Origin: an uncultured Atopobiaceae bacterium
GTDB lineage: Bacteria > Actinomycetota > Coriobacteriia > Coriobacteriales > Atopobiaceae
NCBI GenBank assembly: GCA_900770865.1
Contig: CAAGLU010000404.1
Coordinates: 1-14,534, forward strand
DNA length: 14,534 nucleotides
Reading direction: 5' to 3'
The translations under genes and the position numbers were made by a program. Below the pieces are notes generated by a model that did no database searches, had not been told where the DNA came from, and worked only from the letters and a program-made list of their open reading frames with translations. Every line of letters begins with the position of its first letter. Position 1 is the first letter of the stretch. Below, one piece after another: positions 7,219 through 13,479 of the stretch.

Positions 7219-7431
7219 ATGACCTGCGGAAACGTTGCGGCCGTTTCTCAGAAACCGCTAAAGAACGGAATTGCCAGCTTTGCAGGGCGGCCGAGTGTTC
7301 GCCTGTCTCCCACATGCGGCCTCGTTTTTTTGGTGCTAGGGCTTCTCGGCGCTATTTATTGCGCGAAATTTCTTGATGAGAACTTACTCAACTGGGGAAA
7401 CGCACTTCTCCCTAGGAATATCGCGCAATAA
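7219..7431 (+). CDS. Doubtful 70-codon ORF with one membrane segment
   Basis: An ATG at 7219 opens a frame to the TAA at 7429-7431 (70 residues). Its one notable feature is a hydrophobic run of about 20 residues (CGLVFLVLGLLGAIYC) followed by a polar tail. There is no ribosome binding site ahead of the ATG, the start lies inside the inverted-repeat cluster, and base composition differs from the neighbours. It may be a small membrane protein, a decayed gene end or an accidental frame. I recognise no family. Confidence 0.2.
   Translation: MTCGNVAAVSQKPLKNGIASFAGRPSVRLSPTCGLVFLVLGLLGAIYCAKFLDENLLNWGNALLPRNIAQ
7356..7431. repeat. 11-base inverted repeat around a 54-base core
   Basis: TTATTGCGCGA at 7356-7366 is the exact reverse complement of TCGCGCAATAA at 7421-7431. 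The core includes smaller complementary pieces (TTGA/TCAA, GGGG/CTCC) and the palindrome CCTAGG at 7411-7416. A perfect 11-base match over so short a distance is unlikely by chance. Whether it marks a folded RNA or the ends of a tiny element cannot be told here. Confidence 0.5.
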
Positions 7432-7505
7432 TGGCGAGCAAAACGACCAGACAAAGCTGGCGACTGGCATAGTTGCCGGCTTCACTGCTAGCTGAAGGGT
7501 TTGGT

Positions 7506-7564
7506 GGTCCGCCAGAGGCCGAGAAGAGCTGAGCGCCGCTCCGAGAGGCGCGGTGCCGCGGACC
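7506..7564 (-). terminator. Long hairpin at the 3' end of the minus-strand pair
   Basis: On the minus strand GGTCCGC begins at the last base of the hydrolase stop codon and pairs with GCGGACC ending at 7506. An inner GGCGC/GCGCC pair lies at 7533-7551. Position fits the end of the C69-hydrolase transcript, but the following minus-strand sequence (ACCACCAAACCC) has no T run, so intrinsic termination is unsure. Confidence 0.3.
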
Positions 7565-8280
7565 TACGCCTCGCGGATGAAGCGAACCACCTCGTCGACG
7601 GCGTGCGAGAGCCACATTGCCTCGCCCACCACGCGAGGCCCCTCGCCAAGCGTGACCAGCCGCGCGTGGGGAAACTCCTCCGCGGCCCGCCGGGCGTCGT
7701 CAAAGGCGCGATGGCTTGCGCCCTCGCTGCGGCACACCAGCACGGGTCCGTGGAAGCGGCGCATGTCCCCCCAGATGCTGCCCGCGTCCTGGCCATCGCC
7801 CGTGGTGTGCCCGGCAGAGAAGTTAGGCGAGAGAAGCACCAGACCGGACACGTCATGGGGATGCCGGGCTGCCGCAAGCGTCGCCACCACGCATCCGTGC
7901 TCGGCGCCGGCGAGAAACACGCGGCAGTTGTCGATCAGGTCCAGGCGCCCCACGGCGTCGGAGGCGGCCTCGAGGTCTTCGACTGCCCGCGACACCTCCG
8001 GCACCGTGCCGGCAGCAGGACCGCTATCGCTCACCACGCAGCTTGCGACCCCATGCGCCGCAAGCTCCTCAAGCGGCAGCTTCACTGCCACGTCGTCCCC
8101 GCCTGCCCACATAATCACCGGCAGGGGACCGGGGTCGTTTGGGGCAAGGAGGCGCACCCGCACCTCTCGCCCGTCCCGCTCGCAGCGAACGGGCAGTTCG
8201 TGCCAGCCAACGCCGCCAAGGACCTCCTCGGCCTCGCGCTCCGCGCGCTTTTCTCCGTGCCTGAAGATGCCCATGTCCAC
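7564..8280 (-). CDS. Alpha/beta-hydrolase-fold protein that appears to lack the catalytic triad
   Basis: From GTG 8280 the product has 238 residues. GTG is chosen because AGAAGG (8290-8295) precedes it at good spacing; ATG 8274 is the alternative. The layout is that of a small alpha/beta hydrolase: an N-terminal strand region (VRVRLLAPNDPGPLPVIMW), a helix-strand pair (LEELAAHGVASCVVSDSG), a helix rich in acidic residues (95-112), the elbow strand CRVFLAGAEHGCVVATLAAARHP, then VSGLVLLSP and a C-terminal helix. At the nucleophile elbow the expected GxSxG reads G-A-E-H-G (125-129), with Glu127 where Ser should be. The acid region reads CRSEGASH (183-190), with no clear Asp. The usual C-terminal GxGH segment reads GEGPRVVG, with Pro215 in place of His. 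It may be a pseudoenzyme, a binding protein or an enzyme of changed chemistry. It follows the C69 dipeptidase by 52 bases, in the same direction and probably on the same transcript. Confidence 0.7.
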   Translation of the reverse strand: MDMGIFRHGEKRAEREAEEVLGGVGWHELPVRCERDGREVRVRLLAPNDPGPLPVIMWAGGDDVAVKLPLEELAAHGVASCVVSDSGPAAGTVPEVSRAVEDLEAASDAVGRLDLIDNCRVFLAGAEHGCVVATLAAARHPHDVSGLVLLSPNFSAGHTTGDGQDAGSIWGDMRRFHGPVLVCRSEGASHRAFDDARRAAEEFPHARLVTLGEGPRVVGEAMWLSHAVDEVVRFIREA

Positions 8281-8332
8281 CTCGACTGCCCTTCTCGCCG
8301 CCCGTTCGCCTGCGTCTGTGAACTCCTCGCTC

Positions 8333-9859
8333 CTACGCGTCCGACCGCGCGAAGCGGTTCGCCATGTGCATGCTGCGCTCGTAGAGCACCTTGGCGAGAA
8401 GCTCGTCGGTCTTCTCGCGCGCGTAGTCTGCCACGTGCTGGTTGGCCTCCTCGAGGAGGTCCTGCGCCGCCTCGGCGCCAAGGCCCTGCTTGGCCACGAG
8501 CACATCCGTTGCCGCCAGCACGCGCTCGCCCTCGGAGCCAAGATCAAGCTGGTAGGCCTCGATCGCGGGCACGCACTCCGCGTAGTTGGCGTCTGCCATG
8601 GCGGCGATAAGGCGGTTTGCCCAGTAGAAGCTCTCGGTCGAGACGCGCTTGGGATCGGTCTGCTCGAGGTAGGCGGGTGTCTGGCTCACGCTGGCGTAGA
8701 ACGGCAGCAGCGCGTTGAACGGGTTGGAGCCAAAGGCCAGCCACTGCACGCAGCGCGTGGCCTCGGGGCCGTACGGGCGCGCCTGTAGCACGGAGAGCTG
8801 GCTGTTGCGGTTGATGCCGATGGGGCGGTAGTGCCCGCGCGTGGCCTCCGTGCCAAAGCTGCCGTACGGGTCGTAGGCGGTTCCCTGGTAGTGGAGCGAG
8901 AGGACGTACTTCACGTCCTCGATGGTCACCTTACGCTCGGGGACGCTTGCCCAGGGGAGGTCGTTCGCCTCGGGGCCCATGGGCGCCGAGGGGGAGTCCC
9001 AGCTCTGGGCGTGCGGGTTGAGGAAGCGCTGCATCGACCAGGCACGCGGCGTGTTGTAGAGGTGGTCCTCGTCGGAGTGGCTGCCAAAGGCGTCACGCGG
9101 GTTGAAGACCTTGTCGTTCTCGCCCTCCGTGCGCAGCGTGAGGTCAAGGTGGTGGGCATCCATCCACTCGGCAAGGTCGGGCGAGCACATGTGCTCGGTC
9201 TGCTCGCCCAGGGCGTCTGCCAGGTCAAAGGAGTCAATCCCCAGCTGGTTGGGCATCGTAACGTAGCAGTCATCGGGCACGCGCTTGGCGATCCAGTGAT
9301 GGCCGCCCACGGTCTCCAGCCACCAGATCTCGTCGACGTCCGAGAAGGCAATGCCGTTCATCTCGTAGGTGCCGTAGCGCTCGAGGAGCTCACCAAGGAT
9401 GCGCACGCCGTCGCGTGCGGAGCGCGCATAGGGCAGCACCAGCGTGACCATGTCCTCCTCGCCAATGCCTCCGGGCTGCTCGGGCTCATAGTCGTCGCTA
9501 CCGGGCGTCCCCTTGGCGGGCCGATAGACGACCATGGGGTCCGCGCCCAGGACGCGCTCGTTGGAGGTGAGGGTCTCGGTGGCGCTCATGGCAACACCGC
9601 GTGCCGAGAAGCCCGCCTCCTCCCAGAGGCCCTGGGAAAGGTCCGCGTTGGGGACGGCCGTGTAGCGCACGCCGTCCTCGGCAGGCAGCGGCACCGTGAG
9701 GTGCGAGATCTTCGAGGTGTAGCTAGTGCGCCCCTCGGGGTCCACAACGCAAAAGCGCTTGGGATTGAACTCGCCGTTGGCGGAGTCCTCGTTTCTGGCG
9801 ACGATGGTCGACCCGTCGTAGCTGGCGTTCTTGCCAACCAGGATGGTGGTGCAGGGCAT
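8333..9859 (-). CDS. C69 family dipeptidase (PepD-like, N-terminal nucleophile hydrolase)
   Basis: The 508-residue product starts MPCTTILVGKNAS, with AAGGAGG (9864-9870) four bases before the ATG. In family C69 the nucleophile is a cysteine close to the N terminus, exposed by removal of the preceding residues, and Cys3 fits. Other family features are DGSTIVARNEDS (15-26), the GVAMSATET segment, EIWWLETVGGHHWIAKRVPDD and GTAYDPYG near the C-terminal half. Length matches PepD-type dipeptidases (about 470-510). These cut a broad range of dipeptides. No clear signal peptide is present, so a cytoplasmic role in peptide use is likely. The downstream hydrolase-fold gene starts 52 bases after its stop. 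It is divergent from the DAHP synthase gene. Confidence 0.92.
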   Translation of the reverse strand: MPCTTILVGKNASYDGSTIVARNEDSANGEFNPKRFCVVDPEGRTSYTSKISHLTVPLPAEDGVRYTAVPNADLSQGLWEEAGFSARGVAMSATETLTSNERVLGADPMVVYRPAKGTPGSDDYEPEQPGGIGEEDMVTLVLPYARSARDGVRILGELLERYGTYEMNGIAFSDVDEIWWLETVGGHHWIAKRVPDDCYVTMPNQLGIDSFDLADALGEQTEHMCSPDLAEWMDAHHLDLTLRTEGENDKVFNPRDAFGSHSDEDHLYNTPRAWSMQRFLNPHAQSWDSPSAPMGPEANDLPWASVPERKVTIEDVKYVLSLHYQGTAYDPYGSFGTEATRGHYRPIGINRNSQLSVLQARPYGPEATRCVQWLAFGSNPFNALLPFYASVSQTPAYLEQTDPKRVSTESFYWANRLIAAMADANYAECVPAIEAYQLDLGSEGERVLAATDVLVAKQGLGAEAAQDLLEEANQHVADYAREKTDELLAKVLYERSMHMANRFARSDA

Positions 9860-9919
9860 GGTGCCTCCTTGGTCTGGTGTGCGGTGCCGGCAGCTCGCGC
9901 CGGCGCGTTCTCACATGCC

Positions 9920-9925
9920 ATAGTA
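9920..9925 (-). promoter_or_regulatory. Possible -10 element for the C69 dipeptidase gene
   Basis: On the minus strand TACTAT lies about 60 bases ahead of the ATG at 9859. I see no good -35. The 12-base palindrome at 9944-9955 overlaps where a -35 would fall. Confidence 0.25.
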
Positions 9926-9943
9926 TGCCCACCTGCCGCGGCA

Positions 9944-9955
9944 CCTGCATGCAGG
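9944..9955. promoter_or_regulatory. 12-base perfect palindrome between divergent genes
   Basis: CCTGCATGCAGG is its own reverse complement. It lies in the 252-base gap between the divergent C69 dipeptidase and DAHP synthase genes, so it could be an operator acting on either. No known regulator site is recognised. Confidence 0.3.
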
Positions 9956-10024
9956 CTTGTGCGCATGTTACGGAAGGCGCACGAGTGGACCGTCGCCGCC
10001 GTGTTCCGTGCGAAATCCCCGTCA

Positions 10025-10030
10025 TACTGT
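10025..10030 (+). promoter_or_regulatory. Weak possible -10 element for the DAHP synthase gene
   Basis: TACTGT lies about 80 bases before the ATG at 10112, with TGTTCC at 10002-10007 as a poor -35. Between them and the gene a small hairpin can form (GGCA 10058-10061 with TGCC 10067-10070, continued by CCC/GGG with a bulge). There is no T run, so attenuation is not supported. Confidence 0.2.
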
Positions 10031-10111
10031 GGTGGCACAAAACGCGGTCTCCCCGGTGGCATTTCTTGCCGGGTGCGCCGCCTGCGAGTTAGACGAGAGG
10101 AACCACGTACC

Positions 10112-11140
10112 ATGACCATGACCTTCAAGCGCCGTCTGCCCATCCCCATGGAGATCCGCGAGGAGATGCCCCTCTCCGCGGACATGGCGGCGAGAAAACC
10201 CGCCTTCGACGCCGAGGTGGCGGCAATCATTCGAGGAGAGTCCCCGCGTCGCCTGCTTGTGATTGGGCCCTGCTCGGCCGACCGCGAGGACTCGGTCCTC
10301 GACTACGTGACGCGCCTTGCCAAGCTTGCCGACGAGGTAAAGGACAAGCTCCTCGTGGTGCCGCGCGTCTACACCAACAAGCCTCGCACGCGCGGTACCG
10401 GCTACAAGGGGCTTCTCCATAACCCCGACCCCGAGGCGCCGGCAGACCTCCTCGAGGGCGTGAAGGCCATCCGCCGCATGCACTTGCGCGTTGTGGAGGA
10501 GACCGGCATGTTCACGGCGGACGAGATGCTCTACCCCGCCAACTTCCAGTACCTCATCGACCTTCTCGCCTATGTGGCCGTGGGCGCGCGCTCGGTGGAG
10601 AACCAGGAGCACCGCCTGGTGGCGAGCGGCGTCCCCATGCCCGTGGGTATGAAGAACCCCACGGGCGGCTCCACGGCCGTGCTTCTCAACTCCATCTACG
10701 CCGCGCAGGCGCCCCAGACCTTCATCTTCCGCAACTGGGAGGTCGAGACCACCGGAAACCCGCTGGCGCACGCCGTGCTTCGCGGCTACGTGGGGCCGGA
10801 CGGGGCAACGTACCCCAACTACCACTACGAGTACCTCGAGCGCCTGGCAGACCGGTACGACCCCGAGAAGTTCGAGTTTCCCGCCGTGGTCATCGACTGC
10901 AACCATGACAACTCCGGCAAGCGGCCGCTTGAGCAGGCCCGCATTGTGGACGAGGTGCTTGACTCCGTGCGGCGCTCCGAGCGCATCGCGGGGCTCTTCC
11001 GCGGCTTCATGGTGGAGTCCTACCTGGTTGACGGCAACCAGCCCGTGGGTGGTGGCGTGTACGGGCAGTCCATCACCGACGCCTGTATTGGCTGGGAGGG
11101 CACGGAGCGCCTGGTGCGCGACATGGCCGAGCGCCTGTAG
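10112..11140 (+). CDS. Class I 3-deoxy-7-phosphoheptulonate (DAHP) synthase
   Basis: The 342-residue enzyme joins phosphoenolpyruvate and erythrose 4-phosphate to make DAHP, the first step of the shikimate pathway to aromatic amino acids. It is of the AroF/AroG/AroH type. Visible signatures are IGPCSADRED (metal ligand Cys54), PRVYTNKPRTRGTGYKGLLH (84-103), GARSVENQEHR (158-168), GMKNPTGGS (179-187), DCNHDNSGK with His265, VESYL with Glu302, and VYGQSITDACIGW with Asp323. These give the full metal set Cys-His-Glu-Asp. Length is close to the E. coli enzymes (about 350). The ATG at 10112 has GAGAGGA at 10095-10101; the frame is open far upstream but that part is antisense to the C69 gene. Which amino acid inhibits it cannot be judged from sequence alone. 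No other shikimate gene lies nearby, so the symbol is left blank. Confidence 0.93.
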   Translation: MTMTFKRRLPIPMEIREEMPLSADMAARKPAFDAEVAAIIRGESPRRLLVIGPCSADREDSVLDYVTRLAKLADEVKDKLLVVPRVYTNKPRTRGTGYKGLLHNPDPEAPADLLEGVKAIRRMHLRVVEETGMFTADEMLYPANFQYLIDLLAYVAVGARSVENQEHRLVASGVPMPVGMKNPTGGSTAVLLNSIYAAQAPQTFIFRNWEVETTGNPLAHAVLRGYVGPDGATYPNYHYEYLERLADRYDPEKFEFPAVVIDCNHDNSGKRPLEQARIVDEVLDSVRRSERIAGLFRGFMVESYLVDGNQPVGGGVYGQSITDACIGWEGTERLVRDMAERL

Positions 11141-11212
11141 GGGCGCCGGCGACGCGCGTGGCGTGTCGCGTGTCGCCAATAGCCTCCATTTGGAGCGTTT
11201 TGCAACGCAGAA

Positions 11213-11262
11213 GGCCTTCCGGAGACAATTTGTCGCCGGAAGGCCATTTCTGGTGAGTTTTT
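11213..11262 (+). terminator. Possible terminator of the DAHP synthase transcript
   Basis: The ten-base stem GGCCTTCCGG/CCGGAAGGCC is by far the strongest hairpin after the stop at 11140. TTTCT follows directly and a run of five T lies at 11258-11262. The T run is about 12 bases past the stem, so the fit to an intrinsic terminator is partial. Confidence 0.4.
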
Positions 11263-11289
11263 CAACAGTATCGGCCCTCCGGCGACAAT
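11213..11289. repeat. Three copies of a 17-base intergenic repeat, two forming a long hairpin
   Basis: Copy 1 (plus, 11213-11229) is GGCCTTCCGGAGACAAT. Copy 2 is inverted (11229-11245) and reads GGCCTTCCGGCGACAAA on the minus strand. Copy 3 (plus, 11273-11289) is GGCCCTCCGGCGACAAT. Copies 1 and 3 differ at two bases, sit exactly 60 bases apart, and share a GTTTTKCAAC element 16 bases ahead (11197 and 11257). Copies 1 and 2 form a perfect ten-base stem (11213-11222 with 11236-11245) that continues inward after one mismatch. Confidence 0.75.
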
Positions 11290-11423
11290 GCATCCTCCCC
11301 GCGGCTTTCAGAAAACCCCAACTTCTTATTAAGTTCCCGTCGAGCCTTGCGCTCCCTCCGTGTGGCTTGGACCACTTTGGGTCCCTTAACGCCCCTGCTT
11401 CAGCGGCGTTTAAGCCCCGCGTC

Positions 11424-11444
11424 ATACCTTGGAATTCAAGGTAT
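11424..11444. promoter_or_regulatory. Palindromic candidate operator or leader hairpin before the phosphoesterase gene
   Basis: ATACCTTG (11424-11431) and CAAGGTAT (11437-11444) are perfect inverted arms around GAATT. The right arm ends 7 bases before AGAAGGGGG (11452-11460). Such a site could bind a dimeric repressor or, as RNA, shade the ribosome binding site. No regulator family is recognised. Confidence 0.45.
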
Positions 11445-11465
11445 CTGAACGAGAAGGGGGCCACC

Positions 11466-12512
11466 ATGAGACTCACGAGAAGGCAGTTCTTGCGGGCTGG
11501 CGCCATCACCTGCGCGTCAGCGGCGGCAATCGCGGCGGTTGGCGCGGTGGACCCCGCCTCTGCAACCGAGGCCGGCCCCACGCTGGAGTCCCTCGCGGAC
11601 GCCGCGCCGGTCGACGAGGGAACGTATGGCTCGCTTGTCTCGTCCTTCGCGGTCATGAGCGACACGCACGTGGACGATGACGCCCCAGACTACGACGACA
11701 ACCTCGGGAACGCCCTTGGAGACATCGCCGGGAACTGGGATGCCGTGGACTCCGTGGTGGTCAACGGAGACATTACGAACAACGGTTACCGGTACCAGTA
11801 CGACATCTTTGAGCAGCGCGCAAAGGCGGCGGGCTTCTCGTTTCCCGACTCCTTTACCTGCGTGATGGGCAACCACGAGCAGATGGGCGACGGTACCCAC
11901 ACGCGGGAGAGCGTCGAGAGCCTGCAGGCAAACTTCCTGGAGAGGACCGGCGCCAGCTCTGTCTACTTTGACCGTTACGTGGGCGGCTCGCATGTGATTG
12001 CCCTAGGCTCGGACGAGTACGTCTCGCCCTATGACGTCTCGACGACAGACACCTTCAAGCTCAGCGCCACGCAGCTGTCGTGGCTCTCCGGACTTCTCGA
12101 CGAGGACCAAGCCGCCGGCGTGCCTTCCTTCGTCTTTGTCCACGAGCCGTTGCTGTATACCGTCACGGATTCCTACCCTGGTGGCTGGGGCTTCGGGAAC
12201 TCCCTCGAAGACGACGCTGACCTGCGCTCCGTGATTTTTGCGCACGCGGGCGCCATTCTCTTCACCGGGCACACCCACGCCTACCCGGACGTCGTGCAGC
12301 GCAACCACGGAGGCAACCTCTTTGTGGGCACGGGCTCCGTTGCCTACGCGTACGCCCAGGGCGAGACGTACCTCACCGACGACGGCAGCTACGACTCCTT
12401 TGGCTGGCTGGTGCGCCACCACGAGCAGGCCGTCGAGTTCTGCATGCGCGATTTCCTCAACCACGAGTGGGTCCAGGGCTCGCACTACGTGTGCCAGCTG
12501 GGTCCGCATTAA
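11466..12512 (+). CDS. Tat-exported metallophosphoesterase
   Basis: The 348-residue product has an N terminus MRLTRRQFLRAGA that fits the twin-arginine motif (RRxFL), then a hydrophobic Ala-rich segment with likely cleavage after ASA near residue 33. It should therefore be folded with its metals in the cytoplasm and exported. The body shows the calcineurin-like metallophosphoesterase motifs in order: SDTH (Asp66, His68), NGDI (Asp102), GNHE (Asn136, His137), VHEP (His226) and GHTH (His269, His271). This makes a two-metal phosphatase or phosphodiesterase. The substrate is unknown; a role in phosphate scavenging, nucleotide breakdown or envelope turnover is possible. The ATG at 11466 has a strong AGAAGGGGG; the open frame further upstream is non-coding. 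A palindrome sits just before the ribosome binding site. A hairpin follows the stop by 12 bases. Confidence 0.9.
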   Translation: MRLTRRQFLRAGAITCASAAAIAAVGAVDPASATEAGPTLESLADAAPVDEGTYGSLVSSFAVMSDTHVDDDAPDYDDNLGNALGDIAGNWDAVDSVVVNGDITNNGYRYQYDIFEQRAKAAGFSFPDSFTCVMGNHEQMGDGTHTRESVESLQANFLERTGASSVYFDRYVGGSHVIALGSDEYVSPYDVSTTDTFKLSATQLSWLSGLLDEDQAAGVPSFVFVHEPLLYTVTDSYPGGWGFGNSLEDDADLRSVIFAHAGAILFTGHTHAYPDVVQRNHGGNLFVGTGSVAYAYAQGETYLTDDGSYDSFGWLVRHHEQAVEFCMRDFLNHEWVQGSHYVCQLGPH

Positions 12513-12524
12513 GCCCCGCGCATC

Positions 12525-12544
12525 GTTATCCAAGCAGGGATAAC
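12525..12544. terminator. Hairpin between the phosphoesterase and regulator genes
   Basis: GTTATCC (12525-12531) and GGATAAC (12538-12544) are perfectly complementary around AAGCAG, beginning 12 bases after the stop at 12512. No T run follows, so it could be a weak terminator, an operator of the regulator gene downstream, or both. Confidence 0.35.
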
Positions 12545-12663
12545 AACGTCCGGACGCACCTCACTTCAGTCCCACTGACAGACCATAAAGTCCTTCGCTG
12601 TCCTCGTAACGATAGACTTAGACCTGGCAAGTGTCGGTTGGGACCTTGTTGGGGGGATATCAG

Positions 12664-13479
12664 ATGCGCAAGGAACTGGAGGAGAAGGCCCTCTGCCTCA
12701 CGCGGGAGCTTCTCAGACGCTTCTGGCAGCTTGACATCGAGTATGCACTGTCGCTCTGTGCTCCAAACGTGATGTGGGTGGCGCCCGAGCAGAACCGCTA
12801 CATGCGCGGCATTGACGCCATGCGCGCGGACCTCGAGGAGAACCTCAAGGAGCTTGTGCCCTGCCATCAGTCGCAGCAGGAGTACACCGTTGTCCAGAAC
12901 TGCGGGCGGGCCCTCTCGATTATTGGCCGCTACATCGTGACAACCGATGATGGCGCACCCATCTTTGCCCAGGTGCAGCAGCGCATGCAGATCAACTGGG
13001 AGCTTATCGATGGCGAGCTGCGTATTCGCTCGCTCTACATCTCACACCCCAGAAACGAGCTACCCGTCGCGCCGGGGGAGTCCTTCTGTAACGTCATTGG
13101 CCGTGCTGCCAAGCGTTACCTCGACGACCGCATTGCCGAGAAGACCGACCAGCGTCGCGTCGAGATATACGACCGCGAGGGCACGATGCACCTCGTGGCC
13201 CCCATGGATGTCATTCTCGTCGAGGCGGTGGGCAAGCGCGCCCGTGTGAGCCTAGCGTACGGCTCGTTCGAGACGCGAGCCCCGTTCTGCGAGGTAGTTA
13301 ACGCGTTTCCACACCTCATGAAGGTGCACCGCAGCTACGCCGTGAACCCTGCGCGCATTCACGCCGTAGACCAGACGTCCATCGTCATGGACGGCGACGA
13401 GCGGGTCCCGCTTCCCAAGGCGCGCCGCGCAGAGGTCATGCAGCGGATTCGTGCCCTTGCGGACGGTGAGCTGGACTAG
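12664..13479 (+). CDS. SnoaL-like/LytTR one-component transcriptional regulator
   Basis: From ATG 12664, with GGGGGGA at 12651-12657, the product has 271 residues; a GTG at 12631 is less likely. Residues about 5-130 look like a SnoaL/NTF2-like alpha-beta cone: a helical start, MWVAPEQNRYMRGIDAMRADLEENL, and a strand-rich end with MQINWELIDGELRIRSLYISHP. Residues about 164-262 are a LytTR DNA-binding domain, with the typical VEIYDREGTMHLVAPMDVILVEA strand pair and the KVHRSYAVNPARI motif (220-232). There is no receiver domain, no membrane helix and no sensor kinase beside it, so the N-terminal cone may sense a small molecule directly. That is inference. LytTR proteins bind paired 9-base direct repeats, and I found no clear pair ahead of any gene here. 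Its last 44 bases overlap, antisense, the end of the convergent transporter gene. Confidence 0.85.
   Translation: MRKELEEKALCLTRELLRRFWQLDIEYALSLCAPNVMWVAPEQNRYMRGIDAMRADLEENLKELVPCHQSQQEYTVVQNCGRALSIIGRYIVTTDDGAPIFAQVQQRMQINWELIDGELRIRSLYISHPRNELPVAPGESFCNVIGRAAKRYLDDRIAEKTDQRRVEIYDREGTMHLVAPMDVILVEAVGKRARVSLAYGSFETRAPFCEVVNAFPHLMKVHRSYAVNPARIHAVDQTSIVMDGDERVPLPKARRAEVMQRIRALADGELD

Larger units (their letters stand above)
7167..7563. other. 397-base gap with several inverted repeats and no confident gene
   Basis: Between the small membrane protein and the minus-strand hydrolase there is no gene I would assert. The centre (about 7200-7500) is visibly AT-richer than its surroundings, with TTTTTTT at 7325-7331 and TATTTATT around 7353. 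It contains a chain of inverted repeats: TCGTTCTC/GAGAACGA (7184-7210), GAAACG/CGTTTC (7229-7247), GTTTCT/AGAAAC (7243-7255), TTATTGCGCGA/TCGCGCAATAA (7356-7431) and GGTCCGC/GCGGACC (7506-7564). It may hold a small RNA, a remnant of transferred DNA, terminators of the two flanking transcripts, or a 70-codon ORF listed separately. Confidence 0.6.
11141..11465. other. 325-base non-coding gap with repeats, hairpins and a palindrome
   Basis: The gap between DAHP synthase and the phosphoesterase holds no gene I would support. It contains a GCGTT/AACGC hairpin (11195-11208), three copies of a 17-base repeat (11213-11289), AACTT/AAGTT (around 11320-11335), an imperfect inverted repeat CTTAACGCC/GGCGTTTAAG (11385-11414) and an 8-base-arm palindrome (11424-11444) just before the next gene's ribosome binding site. 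Confidence 0.6.

Noticed and set aside
10029..10115. 28-codon frame ending in a TGA that overlaps the DAHP synthase ATG
   Set aside because: A leader peptide controlling an aromatic gene was considered. It has only one Phe and no Tyr or Trp codons, starts at GTG without a ribosome binding site, and the following RNA lacks a clear terminator/antiterminator pair.
12513..12663. LytTR binding sites ahead of the regulator gene
   Set aside because: Only a single partial match (TCGGTTGGG near 12634) to the 9-base LytTR repeat is seen, without a partner at the expected spacing.
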